A DNA stretch of 64,000 bases, from contig JANQKC010000024.1 in NCBI GenBank assembly GCA_028281325.1, positions 1 through 64,000 on the forward strand, written 5' to 3'. The translations under genes were made by a program, and so were the position numbers. Below are positions 33,527 through 43,372 of this stretch, piece by piece. The notes under the pieces were generated by a model, which worked only from the letters and a program-made list of their open reading frames with translations, was not told the DNA's origin and did no database searches. This DNA is from Alphaproteobacteria bacterium (lineage in GTDB: Bacteria; Pseudomonadota; Alphaproteobacteria; UBA8366). Position 1 is the stretch's first letter. Each line of letters starts with the position of its first letter.

Positions 33527-34915
33527 CTATTTCGCCGCTTTGAGTTCTTCAAGCAGGGCGACGACTTCTTGTGACGCCTTCTCCATCTCGACGAATTCGG
33601 CCAAGGCGCCGACCCGGTCGCCCTTGGCGAACAGCTCGGCGGCCTTCTTTCCATGGTTGTGAACGGCGGCATGGGGCGTTTCGATTCTGCCGAAGGCGGG
33701 ATGCGCGGTGACCGTTTCATCCTGGACGTCGTAGTACCACTTGCCCAACCGGCAATCGTGATGACTGGCCAACTCGGAACTCTTGAGTTCGGCCGCGCCG
33801 ACCAGCATGGCCGCCAGTTTCTTCTTCCAGAGGAAATGGTCGGACATTGCGTAGTCGATCACCGCGTTGGGAATCTCCATCGCCTGGAACTCGCCGAGCA
33901 TCGTGTCGATCAGTTTCGAGGAGTGATCGACCGCCGCAACGGCCTTGTCCGCATTGGCCGCCGAACGGTCGGTCTTTTCACGGATCACATTTACGCTGCG
34001 CGCCACTTCCTGGACCACCGACGACTGTTCGGTGACGCTCGACGCCGTCGCCGACATCTGGGTGGTGACGTTGCGGACCGCGTCGACGATGCCCTTAATC
34101 TGTTCGCCGGTCGCGTTGATCTCGTTGCGCTGCGTGTCGACGGTGCTGGCGGTTTCGGTCATGGCCGACGACATGTGACCCATTTCATCGCCGATGTTGC
34201 CGATCTTGTGGCGGATGTCTTCGGTCGCCTTGGCGGTCTGGTTGGCCAGCAGCTTGACCTCGCCGGCGACCACGGCAAATCCCTTGCCCAGCTCGCCGGC
34301 GCGGGCCGCTTCGATCGTCGCGTTCAGCGCCAGAAGATTGGTTTGCTTGGCGATCTCGTCGATGCTCTCAAGGACGGTCGCGATATCCTGGAACGCGGTG
34401 GACAGGCGCTCCATGCGCTCGCCGGCAGTGGAGACGGTGCGCGAGATCATGTCGATGCCTTCGATCGCGCGATTGACGGAGGATAGCCCGGCGTCGACCG
34501 AGTTCTCGGTCGCCTGAGCGTCATTGGCAACGGTGTTGCTGGCCTCGGAAATCTCGTTGACGGTTGCGTCGAGTTGCTCCATCGCCGCGGCGATGGTCTG
34601 TGTGTTTTCGGCGACGTCCCGGACGTCGCCGGTGACAAATGACACCGCCGCGGTCGTTTCGCTCGCCTGCATCGAGAACGCGACGGTGCGCTCCAGGTCG
34701 CGACGTCGCTGTTCGTCGAGGGCCTTCGACAGACTGTGGATCGCGTCCGTCAACGGCCCTTGTGTCCTGGGCGTTTGCGTGTAGTCGCCTTCGGCCATTG
34801 CGGTCAGGCAGGCGATGATCTCTTGATCTTGAGAACCGTCCACGGGGGCGTCACGGACGCCTGTGTCCGCAACCTCCTGAGGCCGGTCCATTCGCTTCTT
34901 GCGAGCTGCAAACAC
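33527..34915 (-). CDS. Soluble methyl-accepting chemoreceptor with C-terminal CZB zinc-binding domain
   Basis: 462 residues from GTG 34915, which has GAGGGAG at the right distance; ATG 34969 is less likely. There is no membrane span. The signalling hairpin has the receptor tip [20 protein letters not shown] and [15 protein letters not shown]. The C-terminal CZB domain has its His/Cys set: [22 protein letters not shown] and [11 protein letters not shown] receptors sense zinc affected by hypochlorite or redox change and signal through CheA. No che genes are nearby, so it must work with a remote cluster. Confidence 0.9.
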   Translation of the reverse strand: MFAARKKRMDRPQEVADTGVRDAPVDGSQDQEIIACLTAMAEGDYTQTPRTQGPLTDAIHSLSKALDEQRRRDLERTVAFSMQASETTAAVSFVTGDVRDVAENTQTIAAAMEQLDATVNEISEASNTVANDAQATENSVDAGLSSVNRAIEGIDMISRTVSTAGERMERLSTAFQDIATVLESIDEIAKQTNLLALNATIEAARAGELGKGFAVVAGEVKLLANQTAKATEDIRHKIGNIGDEMGHMSSAMTETASTVDTQRNEINATGEQIKGIVDAVRNVTTQMSATASSVTEQSSVVQEVARSVNVIREKTDRSAANADKAVAAVDHSSKLIDTMLGEFQAMEIPNAVIDYAMSDHFLWKKKLAAMLVGAAELKSSELASHHDCRLGKWYYDVQDETVTAHPAFGRIETPHAAVHNHGKKAAELFAKGDRVGALAEFVEMEKASQEVVALLEELKAAK

Positions 34916-35180
34916 CCACTGAACTCCCTCTTTTCGGCGGCGACCGCGAACGCCAGCGTCGTGCGCCATGGTCGAAATATGCTTCGTCGACGCAGTGTTA
35001 AACGGTCGTCCCGATCGGGCAGGACCAGGAAACGGCGCAACCTGTGCCTCGGCAAATCACGAGAAGATTGTATGATCTAATTATTAATCTAATATTAGTG
35101 GTCGTCTTCCGCTGCCGACGTCGGTCACCCTTGATCTAAGCATGGGCCATTCGACCCAGCCGGCCTCTTGCTTCGGCGGG

Positions 35181-35951
35181 TCAGCCGCGCTGCCCGGCAA
35201 TCGCATACCCGCCATCGACCAGCATCGCCTGCCCGGTAATGTTCGACGCCCGGTCGGACAGCAGGAAGGCGGCAAGCTGGGCTGTCTCCCGGGGTGTCCC
35301 CATGCGTCCAATTGGGTGCGCCGCGGCGAAGGTTTCGAGCACGTCGGCGTGGTTCTGGAAAGCATCACGGGTCATCTTCGTGTCGATTCCGCCCGGGTTG
35401 ATGTTGTTGATCCGGATGCCATGCGTCGCCAGCTCCAAGGCGGCCGCTCGCAGGAAACCGTCCATGCCCGCCTTGCTGGCGGAATAGACCGCCGAGCCCG
35501 GCAGTGCGCCGACGGCTAGCCAAGAAGACGTGTTAACGATGGCGCCGCCGCCATTCCGCGCCATATGCCGGGCTTGGGTCTGCACCGCCATCCACACTGC
35601 CTTGAGGTTGGTGTCTATGGTGTGATCCCAGTCCGCTTCCGACTGTTCGAGAATCGGTGCGAAATTACCGATGGTCCCGGCGTTGTTGAACGCGAAATCG
35701 AACCCGCCGAAAGCCGCCGCGGTCTCTTCGACAATGCGGGCGTGATCCGCCGCCACCGTCACGTCGGCCGGAATGGCGACCGCCTCGCCGCCGCGATCGC
35801 GGATCGTCTTAACCAACTCGTTTAGCTTGTCCGTTCGGCGGGCGACGACCGATACTTTGGCGCCGTCCTCGGCGAACAGCTTCGCTGCGGCTTCTCCGAT
35901 GCCCGAGCTCGCGCCGATGACGGCGCCGGTTTTTCCACTCAACAATCCCAT
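35181..35951 (-). CDS. SDR-family NAD(P)-dependent oxidoreductase
   Basis: 256 residues. Classical short-chain dehydrogenase: cofactor motif GASSGIGEAA, NNAG at 89-92, Ser142/143 in NTSSW, and YxxxK as Tyr156 and Lys160. The end (NITGQAMLVDGGYAIAGQ) is typical. It reduces or oxidises an alcohol/ketone of unknown identity. A divergent LysR gene with a T-N11-A operator lies upstream, so it is probably the LysR target. Confidence 0.92.
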   Translation of the reverse strand: MGLLSGKTGAVIGASSGIGEAAAKLFAEDGAKVSVVARRTDKLNELVKTIRDRGGEAVAIPADVTVAADHARIVEETAAAFGGFDFAFNNAGTIGNFAPILEQSEADWDHTIDTNLKAVWMAVQTQARHMARNGGGAIVNTSSWLAVGALPGSAVYSASKAGMDGFLRAAALELATHGIRINNINPGGIDTKMTRDAFQNHADVLETFAAAHPIGRMGTPRETAQLAAFLLSDRASNITGQAMLVDGGYAIAGQRG

Positions 35952-36038
35952 CTTTCTCTCCTTTCAAAAGGCGTTGTGATCGGTCGAAGAGATGGGTGGC
36001 CGTGCGCCAAACTATAATTGTCCCGCGAAGCCCTACTC

Positions 36039-36057
36039 AGTTGCGTGCCGTGCAACT
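36039..36057. promoter_or_regulatory. LysR operator between SDR and LysR genes
   Basis: AGTTGC-GTGCCGT-GCAACT is a perfect 6-bp inverted repeat containing the LysR T-N11-A core. It lies 12 bases before the LysR ATG in the divergent region, where autorepression and activation of the SDR gene are expected. Confidence 0.65.
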
Positions 36058-36068
36058 ATCTCTGTCCC

Positions 36069-37013
36069 ATGTCCACCAAGATGCTGGCCCGGATAGACAA
36101 CGACCGCATCGCCCTGATGCGGGCCTTTGTGGAGAGCGCCCGGCGCTTGAACTTCGCCTCCGCGGCGCGGGAGCTTGGGTTGACGCCCTCGGCGCTTGGT
36201 CGGCGCATCCAGCGTCTGGAGGATCGCCTTGGCGTCGCGTTGTTCGTGCGAAGCACCCGGCGCGTCACCCTGACCGACGCCGGCATGCTCTATTGGCGAC
36301 AGTGCGAGGAAATCCTCTCCGCCATCGCCGAGGCGGACGCCAGCGCCAGTTCCCATGGGGAGCGGCCGACCGGCCTATTGCGCATCTCGGCCCCGGCAAG
36401 CTTTGGCCGCCTGCACCTCTCCGGCATCTTGCCGCGCTTCCTTCTGGAAAATCCCGACCTCCGCGTTGATCTGACCTACACCGACCAAATCGTCAATGTG
36501 ATCGAAACCCGCGTCGATGTCGCGATACGGATCGGCAAGCTTGAGGATTCCGGACTGATGGCGCGCCGGTTGGCGCCGAACCGCAGACGCTTGGTGGCCG
36601 CGCCGGCTTACCTCGCATCGGCCCCTGCGTTAAATGCCCCGCAAAACCTGCAAGCGCATCGGACGTTGCATTTCTCGCATCTGCGCGGCGGCGAGACGTG
36701 GACCCTTCAGCGAGACAAGGAAGTGGTGCGCGTCCCGATTGCGCCGGTGCTGCGCTCCAACGACGCGCTGGCGCTCTGCGATGCGGCGCTTGCCGGAGAG
36801 GGGATCGCGCTGCTGGCGGATTTCATCAGCGGAGCCGGGTTGAACGACGGGCGCCTCGTTTCGGTTCTGGATGACTGGCGGATCCCGGAGACTGGAATCT
36901 ACGTTGTCTATCCAGCCTCCGAGTATGTCCCGAGCAAGATCCGGACGTTCATCGATTTCCTGTTGGCAAACCTTTCGAATGGGTTTGCCCAACCCGATCA
37001 ATTCAGCCGGTAA
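36069..37013 (+). CDS. LysR-family transcriptional regulator (SDR-linked)
   Basis: 314 residues from ATG 36069. N-terminal winged HTH: FVESARRLNFASAARELGLT, PSALGRRIQRLEDRLGVALF, STRRVTLTDAG. The effector-binding domain (about 95-300) begins GLLRISAPASFGRLHLSGILP. It resembles the CrgA/DmlR-like subgroup. Divergent from the SDR gene with a clear operator between them. Its 3' end overlaps the convergent propeller gene by 16 bases. Confidence 0.93.
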   Translation: MSTKMLARIDNDRIALMRAFVESARRLNFASAARELGLTPSALGRRIQRLEDRLGVALFVRSTRRVTLTDAGMLYWRQCEEILSAIAEADASASSHGERPTGLLRISAPASFGRLHLSGILPRFLLENPDLRVDLTYTDQIVNVIETRVDVAIRIGKLEDSGLMARRLAPNRRRLVAAPAYLASAPALNAPQNLQAHRTLHFSHLRGGETWTLQRDKEVVRVPIAPVLRSNDALALCDAALAGEGIALLADFISGAGLNDGRLVSVLDDWRIPETGIYVVYPASEYVPSKIRTFIDFLLANLSNGFAQPDQFSR

Positions 37014-38065
37014 CGCCGCACATAGAAAGTTGCCGGCGGGGCGTCCGAGCGTCGCCGCTCCGTGAAACGATGGCCGAGACCCGACTCGGTCACGTAGACG
37101 AGCGAGGGGTCGGCCGCGTCGATCTGCAGATTGACCGGTATATCAAGGTCCTCGACCAGTGTTTCCACGGGGCGCGGCCCGTCGGCCAAAGGATCGACGA
37201 TTCGAGTCAGCTTTCCGTTCCCGCTTGCCACGCCGCCCTCGACCAGCAACAGGTCGCCGTTGCGGTCGACGACGAAGCCGTCCGGATTTTCGAGCGGCCG
37301 CTGGAGTTCGAGACGGCGTACTTGTGGGCCGCCGTCTGCGATCTTCCCGACGGCAAAGACGGCGCCCGAGCCATAAATCCCGACCAGAAGAGTGCTCCCG
37401 TCCGCTGCAACGGCGATTCCCGCCGCGCCGATACCGTCGACCCCCTCGCCATCCGATGAAAGGCGATGGTCCGCGACGAGCACGGATAAACGGTTGGCGC
37501 CGGGTGGAAGCGTCAGGATGCGCGGCACGCTTGTATCGGTGAGAAAAAGAGTGCCGTCTGCGCCGAACGCCATGTCGTTGCCGAAGCCGGCGTCCGGTAT
37601 CATAAGCACCAGATCGACGGCGCCTGTGTCAACGTCGCGAGCGAAGATACGATGCGCGCGCCGCTGGATGCTGCCGTCCGGCTGTTGTGTCCCGAGAAAG
37701 TCCGGCGATGTGCCCCACAAACGACCCGTTTCCTGGTTGAAGCGCAGGGACGTGCCGGCGAATACGGAGGGATCATCGACATCGAAGCGTCCGGTGCTGT
37801 TGCTATCGATTGTGACGATCTGCCCGCTGACCACCGACCCCACGAGCAGCGTCCCATCCGGTGCCTGGGTGATACCGTTCGGATAGAGGAAGCCGGAAGG
37901 CAGTGGGATGGGGTCGAGAATGTCGAGCCGTGACGCATCGGACGTTGACGTCACGCCGAGCGCCAGGGCCAAGGCCACCGCGAGACTAGGGATCGTTCGG
38001 CGCACCGCTCCTTGTCCCGCGGCATACCAGGTCACCCACCTTCGAAAAACGCGATTTGTCTTCAT
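36998..38065 (-). CDS. Secreted SMP-30/NHL-type beta-propeller protein
   Basis: 355 residues from ATG 38065; the upstream ATG at 38077 is part of the GGAGGAG ribosome site. A twin-Arg-containing n-region and hydrophobic core (LAVALALALGVTS) end near TSDAS, a likely signal peptide. The rest is a six-bladed propeller with YPNGITQAPDGTLLVGS, FGNDMAFGADGTLFLTD and NPDGFVVDRNGDLLLVE repeats, as in gluconolactonase/SMP-30 or streptogramin-lyase relatives. It should act in the periplasm on a lactone or act as a binding protein; the substrate is not evident. Confidence 0.8.
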   Translation of the reverse strand: MKTNRVFRRWVTWYAAGQGAVRRTIPSLAVALALALGVTSTSDASRLDILDPIPLPSGFLYPNGITQAPDGTLLVGSVVSGQIVTIDSNSTGRFDVDDPSVFAGTSLRFNQETGRLWGTSPDFLGTQQPDGSIQRRAHRIFARDVDTGAVDLVLMIPDAGFGNDMAFGADGTLFLTDTSVPRILTLPPGANRLSVLVADHRLSSDGEGVDGIGAAGIAVAADGSTLLVGIYGSGAVFAVGKIADGGPQVRRLELQRPLENPDGFVVDRNGDLLLVEGGVASGNGKLTRIVDPLADGPRPVETLVEDLDIPVNLQIDAADPSLVYVTESGLGHRFTERRRSDAPPATFYVRRYRLN

Positions 38066-38649
38066 ATTCTCCTCCATTGGCTCTCGATGCGCCTGCGATC
38101 AAGCGACGAATTTGTCTGCGCGGCCAAGCCGCACCCCGTTCGTTGGAGGTGGTGTCAGACCTCTGGTCTTTAATTGGGGTCGGACCGAATGGAGAATTGC
38201 TTGCGACGCAACAATGGATAGCAACATAGAGGGCGAGCGCTGATCGCGGGGCTGCGACACACCGGCCAGCGCCGGTTGCAATCCAAATCAGCCATCCTTC
38301 AGAATCTCTTCTTTCTCCCATGGGCGCGCGTCTTGCTCCGCCGGCAACAACATCGTTCGATCGGGCCAACTGAATCGGGCCGGTGGCTGGTGAGGCAGGG
38401 GCTTCTCTTGGCATCCGGTGACCGCAGTCGGCTTCATGTCGGGATCGGCGCGGGCGGCCAACGTTATGGCCATCAACGAACCGGCCACTCACACGGTTCG
38501 GCGATCGCGGGGATGTCGCGTGTCTGACGACACGATAGCCGAGGCCGTTTGACTTGACGGTCGGTGCCGGCCGATCATGTTGGAATCCTGGAGGCCAATC
38601 CCCGGCCATCCCGATCTCTCACAATTTAGCGGACTTAGAAGCATCGCCC
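38066..38649. other. Intergenic region without a confident gene
   Basis: A 66-codon minus-strand frame (38288-38488) begins with a short signal-like stretch (MAGSLMAITLAARA) and ends in a charged tail, but it lacks a ribosome site. It might be a small exported protein. Nothing else is seen. Confidence 0.3.
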
Positions 38650-39660
38650 ATGCCGCACGATCCAGAAATCCACCATGTCCTTGGCGAACATCTTCGTGAC
38701 CCCAGCAGCAGTTTCAGTATCGGATCTTTCGGCGCTATCGCCGAGTTTCATCGCGATGCCGCTGAACCTTTGATCTTGGATGACGCGGAGCGGCTGACGA
38801 TCGCGACGGCGCGCGGGGCGTTGAGAATAGACCTGGTCGAGGACGTCAAGCCGTGTGCGTATGAAACGTTGAGCGGGCGCCCCGGACGTTGGCAGCATGG
38901 GGTGGTGTTCTGCCTTCCCGAGGCGTTGGGGGCGTCGCACAACCGCTCGACGGTAACCGAACTGGGCCCTGACCGGAACGCCATACGACCTGAGGATCGC
39001 GATGCCGTCTTGTTCGATATGGGGCTAAGCGCCCGGAACGTGGATTTCTGCGTCCGGACAAAAGACGCAGGCTTGCTCGCCCTGTTACGCCAAGTGACCG
39101 GGCGTTCCATCTTGGCGCCGGGAAGCGCTGCGATGGCCGCGATCGTCGAGGCTAGTCCGCATCGGATTGCGATCTCACGTCTTGGCCGGGCGGAAGTCTA
39201 CCAAGCCATCGGCAAGGTCAAGACGCCGGATGGGCCGCATACGCACGTTTTGCCGAAACTCCTCAGGAGCGGCCGAACCCATGCCGCGACAATTCCGGTG
39301 CCGCGCGACTTTCTGCCCTGTCTCAGCCTTTACCCCGCGAATCCGTTGTACGACGGGAAGGGCCGTGAACGGCGTTTCGACGAAAAAAGCTTCGAGGCTT
39401 TCCAGGCCATCTTGGATCGTTGGGGCGCGCCGGCATACTGCGCCGAGAGGGCGCGCGCGCTTGGCGCGCTGCGGAAAGGCGAGGACCCGGAGGCATATGA
39501 TCCTTCGTCCACGCGCCTTGGCAGGACGGCTCTGCGCGTCGCCCTAAGACAGGCGCGCCAACAGGACGGTGACACTCCCTCTCTATCTAACTGGTCTCGG
39601 TATTTCGACGCTTCGAAAAACCGAAGAAAGCTGAGGCCCGTTACCACAGCCGCGGAATGA
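38650..39660 (+). CDS. Uncharacterised 336-residue protein
   Basis: ATG 38650 (MPHDPEIHH); an upstream in-frame extension is rejected for lack of a ribosome site. Soluble, no signal. Segments such as GSFGAIAEFHRD, HTHVLPKLLRSGRTHAATIP and CLSLYPANPLYDGKGRERRF suggest a conserved alpha/beta protein seen in other alphaproteobacteria, but I assign no function. It overlaps the convergent methyltransferase gene by 20 bases. Confidence 0.7.
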   Translation: MPHDPEIHHVLGEHLRDPSSSFSIGSFGAIAEFHRDAAEPLILDDAERLTIATARGALRIDLVEDVKPCAYETLSGRPGRWQHGVVFCLPEALGASHNRSTVTELGPDRNAIRPEDRDAVLFDMGLSARNVDFCVRTKDAGLLALLRQVTGRSILAPGSAAMAAIVEASPHRIAISRLGRAEVYQAIGKVKTPDGPHTHVLPKLLRSGRTHAATIPVPRDFLPCLSLYPANPLYDGKGRERRFDEKSFEAFQAILDRWGAPAYCAERARALGALRKGEDPEAYDPSSTRLGRTALRVALRQARQQDGDTPSLSNWSRYFDASKNRRKLRPVTTAAE

Positions 39661-40372
39661 GCCGGTATCGTACCGCGCGGCTGTAGGCGGCGTAGCCGTC
39701 GAGTTCTTGCAGCAGCATCCGGTCTTCAAGGTGGGTGCGGGCAATCATCAACGCCGCGGCGGCGGCGGCCGGTATCAGCGCCCAAAACGAGCCGAGCATC
39801 AGCGCCAAGGCCGGGGCCTGCACCATGGCGGCAAGATATCCGGGGTGTCGAATCCAGCGGTAGGGGCCGCTCGAACACACGCGGTGGCCGCGCTCCATCC
39901 GAACCCGTGCGACGGCGTCGAAATGCGCGTTCGAGATCATGGCCCAACCGATCAAACCCGTGCCGGCAATCATGCCGGCAAGTCCCAAGAGCCGCAGGCC
40001 GATCGGGAATGCGCCGGTCCAGCCGTAACGGATGTCCAGGCCCGCCACGCAAAGCAAGGCCAGAAAGTAGCTGACCGCCCACAGGCCACCGACGATCTTG
40101 TCCCAGGTCTTCATGCCGTGCGCGTCGGCGCGTTCGGCGATGGTGACCGGGCTTCGGCGCAGCAAGATGGCCATATTGAGCATGACGCCCGCCAACTGCA
40201 CCGTCAGGAACAGCCACGCCCATACCCAACCGAAGTTGCCGGACGCGCCGAACAGAACCGCTCCCTGGACCAGGAACAACGCGGTGATCTGAACCAAGCG
40301 CCGACGGATACCCGCCGAAACTTCGGCGCTTTCCGTGCGGTGCTGGTCGTCGTCGGGCGCCGTTGAGGACAT
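39641..40372 (-). CDS. Isoprenylcysteine carboxyl methyltransferase-like membrane protein
   Basis: 243 residues from ATG 40372. Five or so spans; the ICMT signature GPYRWIRHPGYLAAM is followed by ARTHLEDRMLLQELDGYAAY, which together form the S-adenosylmethionine site in this membrane methyltransferase family. Bacterial members methylate lipids or small substrates (or are PEMT/NnrU-like) rather than prenylated proteins. Substrate unknown. Confidence 0.85.
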   Translation of the reverse strand: MSSTAPDDDQHRTESAEVSAGIRRRLVQITALFLVQGAVLFGASGNFGWVWAWLFLTVQLAGVMLNMAILLRRSPVTIAERADAHGMKTWDKIVGGLWAVSYFLALLCVAGLDIRYGWTGAFPIGLRLLGLAGMIAGTGLIGWAMISNAHFDAVARVRMERGHRVCSSGPYRWIRHPGYLAAMVQAPALALMLGSFWALIPAAAAAALMIARTHLEDRMLLQELDGYAAYSRAVRYRLIPRLW

Positions 40373-40680
40373 GATCGGCGTTGCCGACAATTGGATATGT
40401 TGACGGCGATGTTGTCCCGTCTCCCGAAGGTTTTGGCGTTGATTCACCTCAACGTGGCGGGCCGAGCCTGCTGCTTCAGGCGTTGGCCAGCTTGTTCTGG
40501 CTGTGCGGTCGAAGAGGATTGCCCTCCTTCGCGCCCGTTCCAGGTCAGACCGCTTTTCCGTGTGTGTCGTTCGCCGGAATTCCCGGCCGCATCGGGAGCC
40601 TTCATATTCGCCAACCGGCTTCTATATGTCTTGGCTTAAACGGACCACCGCAAACCACAGCAACGACCGGAGGGTTCTCA
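40373..40680. other. Upstream region of the CNB/flavoprotein gene
   Basis: This region has no supported gene. It contains one FNR-like box (40439-40452) and probably the promoters of both flanking genes. Confidence 0.4.
40439..40452. promoter_or_regulatory. FNR/FixK-like box upstream of the CNB/flavoprotein gene
   Basis: TTGATTCACCTCAA matches TTGAY-N4-RTCAA at 9 of 10 positions. It is about 230 bases upstream of the start, further than other boxes, so the call is tentative. Confidence 0.35.
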
Positions 40681-42387
40681 ATGTCAACGCGCGTCCCCGA
40701 GGCTGCCCAATCCGCGGTCGATCCGTTGGATGCCACCGATCCTTATGCTCGTGAAGAGCAGACCTTTCCGCGTCTGAACGCAGACCAGGTCGACCGGCTT
40801 TCCGGCTACGGAAAGATCGAAGACTTCGAAAAGGGCGCCGTTCTGTTTTCGCGCGGTGACCGGGGCGCCGATTTCTTCCTCATCTTGAAGGGCAGTATCG
40901 AAATCTACGAGGAGGATGAAAACGGACCCGCGAACGTCATCACGGTTCATCGGCAAAACCAATTCACCGGCGAACTCGACCTGTTCAACGACCGGAAAAT
41001 CCTGGTCGGCGGGCGCACCGGCGAGGCGAGCCGATTGGTGCGGCTTTCCCGAGCGGACTTCAATCGCATGTCGAGCACGGAGCAGGATATCGGCGAGATC
41101 GTCATGCGGGCGTTCATCCTGCGCCGGTCCGCCTTCCTGCTGCATAATCAGGCGGGCGTAACGCTTATCGATGAGGGCGCCACCGTCGACCTGTTGCGCA
41201 TACAGCGTTTCCTGACTCGGAACGGCTATCCCGTCCGGGTCCTGAACCGGGACGGCGAGGCGCGGCGTAAGCTCATCGAACAATGCGATATCGATATGGA
41301 TCACCTGCCCGCCGTGGTCGCGCCGGATAACGCAGTCTTTCAGAATCCGTCCACCGCCGATGTCGCGGACATTCTCGGTCTCACCGAGGATATCGACGAA
41401 GATCATGTCTATGACCTTGCCGTTGTCGGCGCCGGACCGTCGGGCCTTTCGGCCGCGGTCTATGCGGCGTCGGAGAATCTCGACACGATCGTTATCGAAG
41501 CGGAGGCGCCGGGCGGGCAGGCGGGAACCAGTTCGAAGATCGAAAACTACCTCGGATTCCCGACCGGCATTTCCGGTCGGGCGCTCGCCGGCCGGGCCTG
41601 GATCCAAGGGCAGAAATTCGGCGCGCAGTTCGCGATCGCCCGCGCCGCCGAGGGGATTCGTAAAGACCGCGGCATATTCGAAATCGCAATCGAGTGCGGC
41701 GGTCGCGTGCGCGCCCGCGCGGTGGTGCTGGCCTGCGGCGCGACCTACCGGAAACTTCCGGTGGAGAACTACGAGCGGTATGAGGGTCAGGGTATTCATT
41801 ACGCGGCCACCGCGATCGAGGCGCAACTCTGTGTCAACGAAGAAATCGCCGTTGTCGGTGGCGGGAATTCCGCCGGACAGGCCGCGGTCTTTCTGTCGGG
41901 ACATGCCAAGCATGTCCACGTGCTGGTCCGCAGCGACGGCCTTGCCGCCAGCATGTCGGATTATCTGGTCCGGCGGATCGATCAATCGTCGAGGATCACG
42001 TTGCACACCAAAACCGCGATCGAGGCGTTGCAGGGGGAGCGGCTGCTCGATCGGGTAGTCTGGAAACACAGGGATAGCGGCGATACCTCGACACGCGACA
42101 TCCATAACGTGTTCGTCATGATCGGGGCGGTCCCGAATACGAAGTGGCTCGGCGATTGCGTCGCACTCGACGAACGCGGGTTTGTTTTGACGGGTGAGGC
42201 GGCGGAAAAAGGGAAGGCCGCATCGCCCTTCGCAACATCGACGGATGGGATATTCGCGGTTGGGGATGTCCGGTCGGGCTCGGTAAAACGGGTCGCGTCC
42301 GGTGTCGGCGAAGGCTCCGTCTGCATCAGCTCGGTGCATGAATACTTGGCGGATCGGAACGAACGCGCGGTAGGGAACGTCGGCTAG
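40681..42387 (+). CDS. Cyclic-nucleotide-binding domain fused to a thioredoxin-reductase-like flavoprotein lacking CxxC
   Basis: 568 residues; ATG follows a GGAGG site. Residues 33-150 form a CAP/CNB fold (FEKGAVLFSRGDRGADFFLIL, NQFTGELDLF). Residues 155-215 look like a degenerate thioredoxin/glutaredoxin fold. Residues 243-560 form a TrxR-like module: FAD motif VVGAGPSGLSAA, NADPH motif VVGGGNSAGQAA, and the C-terminal FAVGDVR. Where TrxR carries its redox CxxC (after GIHY, about 374-378) the sequence is AAT, so disulfide reduction by the usual route is not possible. It may instead be an NAD(P)H oxidase or sensor gated by a nucleotide. Confidence 0.92.
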   Translation: MSTRVPEAAQSAVDPLDATDPYAREEQTFPRLNADQVDRLSGYGKIEDFEKGAVLFSRGDRGADFFLILKGSIEIYEEDENGPANVITVHRQNQFTGELDLFNDRKILVGGRTGEASRLVRLSRADFNRMSSTEQDIGEIVMRAFILRRSAFLLHNQAGVTLIDEGATVDLLRIQRFLTRNGYPVRVLNRDGEARRKLIEQCDIDMDHLPAVVAPDNAVFQNPSTADVADILGLTEDIDEDHVYDLAVVGAGPSGLSAAVYAASENLDTIVIEAEAPGGQAGTSSKIENYLGFPTGISGRALAGRAWIQGQKFGAQFAIARAAEGIRKDRGIFEIAIECGGRVRARAVVLACGATYRKLPVENYERYEGQGIHYAATAIEAQLCVNEEIAVVGGGNSAGQAAVFLSGHAKHVHVLVRSDGLAASMSDYLVRRIDQSSRITLHTKTAIEALQGERLLDRVVWKHRDSGDTSTRDIHNVFVMIGAVPNTKWLGDCVALDERGFVLTGEAAEKGKAASPFATSTDGIFAVGDVRSGSVKRVASGVGEGSVCISSVHEYLADRNERAVGNVG

Positions 42388-42421
42388 ATTCCGTTCGGCA
42401 GAGCGAGGAGTTCCGTCGGGT

Positions 42422-43345
42422 TCAGTCCAGCGCCGCGGACGCTGCGACACTCGACTTCATGCGATCGATCAAGTAGTCGATGAACACCGTTACCTTGGTG
42501 GGCACGAAATCGCCGCGGGCGTGCACGGCGTAGGTGGCCGCGTTGTAGCCCGCCGGGTGAACCGGCAGGGCGGGAAGGCAATGCACGAGAGCGCCGCGTT
42601 GAATATCGCCGCTCAAAAGCCAGCGTGGCAGCACCACGAGGCCGAGCCCCTCTCTCGCCGCCGCCAGCAGGGCTTCACCGCTGTTCGAAACCAAGGGACC
42701 GCTGACCGGAACTTCGATCGTGCCGTCCGGCGTTTCGAACAACCACAAGGCCGGTTCATACCCCTGTCGGTAGCAGAGGCAGTCATGGGCGGCCAGGGAT
42801 TGCGGGTCTGACGGCATTCCCTTGCGGTTCAGATAAGCCGGGCTGGCGCAGAGCAGCCGCTCGCTCGACGCCAACTCGTGGGCGATGAAGGACTTTTGGC
42901 TCGGCATGCCGAGGCGAATCACCAAATCCGCTTCTTCGTTAGGGGTGATGTCCAGGACTTCGGTCAGGGTCAGCGCGACGTCGAGCCGGGGATACGTGGT
43001 GCGAAAACGCGGCAGCGCCGGCAGGATATGCGTGAGCGCGAAAGATCGGCGGGCCGTCACACGCAATTGACCGACGGGTTCGTCCTGCAAGGCGCCGGCT
43101 TCCTGCAATGCTTTGTCCAGGTCGCCGAGCAGCCCGCCGATCCGTTGAAACAGATGCTGGCCGGCCTCCGTCACCGCGACTTGCCGCGTGGATCGGTTAA
43201 GCAGCCGGACGCCGAGTGTCGCCTCCAGATCTTGGATCGCCTTGGACGACGCGGTCGACGACATGCCCATGGTCTGCCCGGCGCCGGATATCGTGCCGAC
43301 GTCGATGATGCGGGTGAACAGTTTGAGTGCGGTCAACTGATCCAT
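42422..43345 (-). CDS. LysR-family transcriptional regulator (dioxygenase-linked)
   Basis: 307 residues from ATG 43345 with a GGGGG ribosome site. HTH: FTRIIDVGTISGAGQTMGMS, ASSKAIQDLEATLGVRLLNR, STRQVAVTEAG. Effector domain starts VGQLRVTARRSFALTHILPA. It is divergent from two tandem TauD/TfdA dioxygenase genes and separated from them by a repeated TTCCCG-type operator, so it probably controls them. Confidence 0.92.
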   Translation of the reverse strand: MDQLTALKLFTRIIDVGTISGAGQTMGMSSTASSKAIQDLEATLGVRLLNRSTRQVAVTEAGQHLFQRIGGLLGDLDKALQEAGALQDEPVGQLRVTARRSFALTHILPALPRFRTTYPRLDVALTLTEVLDITPNEEADLVIRLGMPSQKSFIAHELASSERLLCASPAYLNRKGMPSDPQSLAAHDCLCYRQGYEPALWLFETPDGTIEVPVSGPLVSNSGEALLAAAREGLGLVVLPRWLLSGDIQRGALVHCLPALPVHPAGYNAATYAVHARGDFVPTKVTVFIDYLIDRMKSSVAASAALD

Positions 43346-43372
43346 CTGTGCCCCCTTATCTTGGGTCAATTT

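Noticed and set aside
35090-35099. CTAATATTAG palindrome upstream of the chemoreceptor
   Set aside because: Short palindromes arise easily in an AT-rich promoter and nothing else supports an operator here.
40684-42450. 588-codon open frame on the minus strand
   Set aside because: It is antisense to the CNB/flavoprotein gene, which has clear motifs; long antisense frames are common in high-GC DNA and this one has no protein-like motifs.
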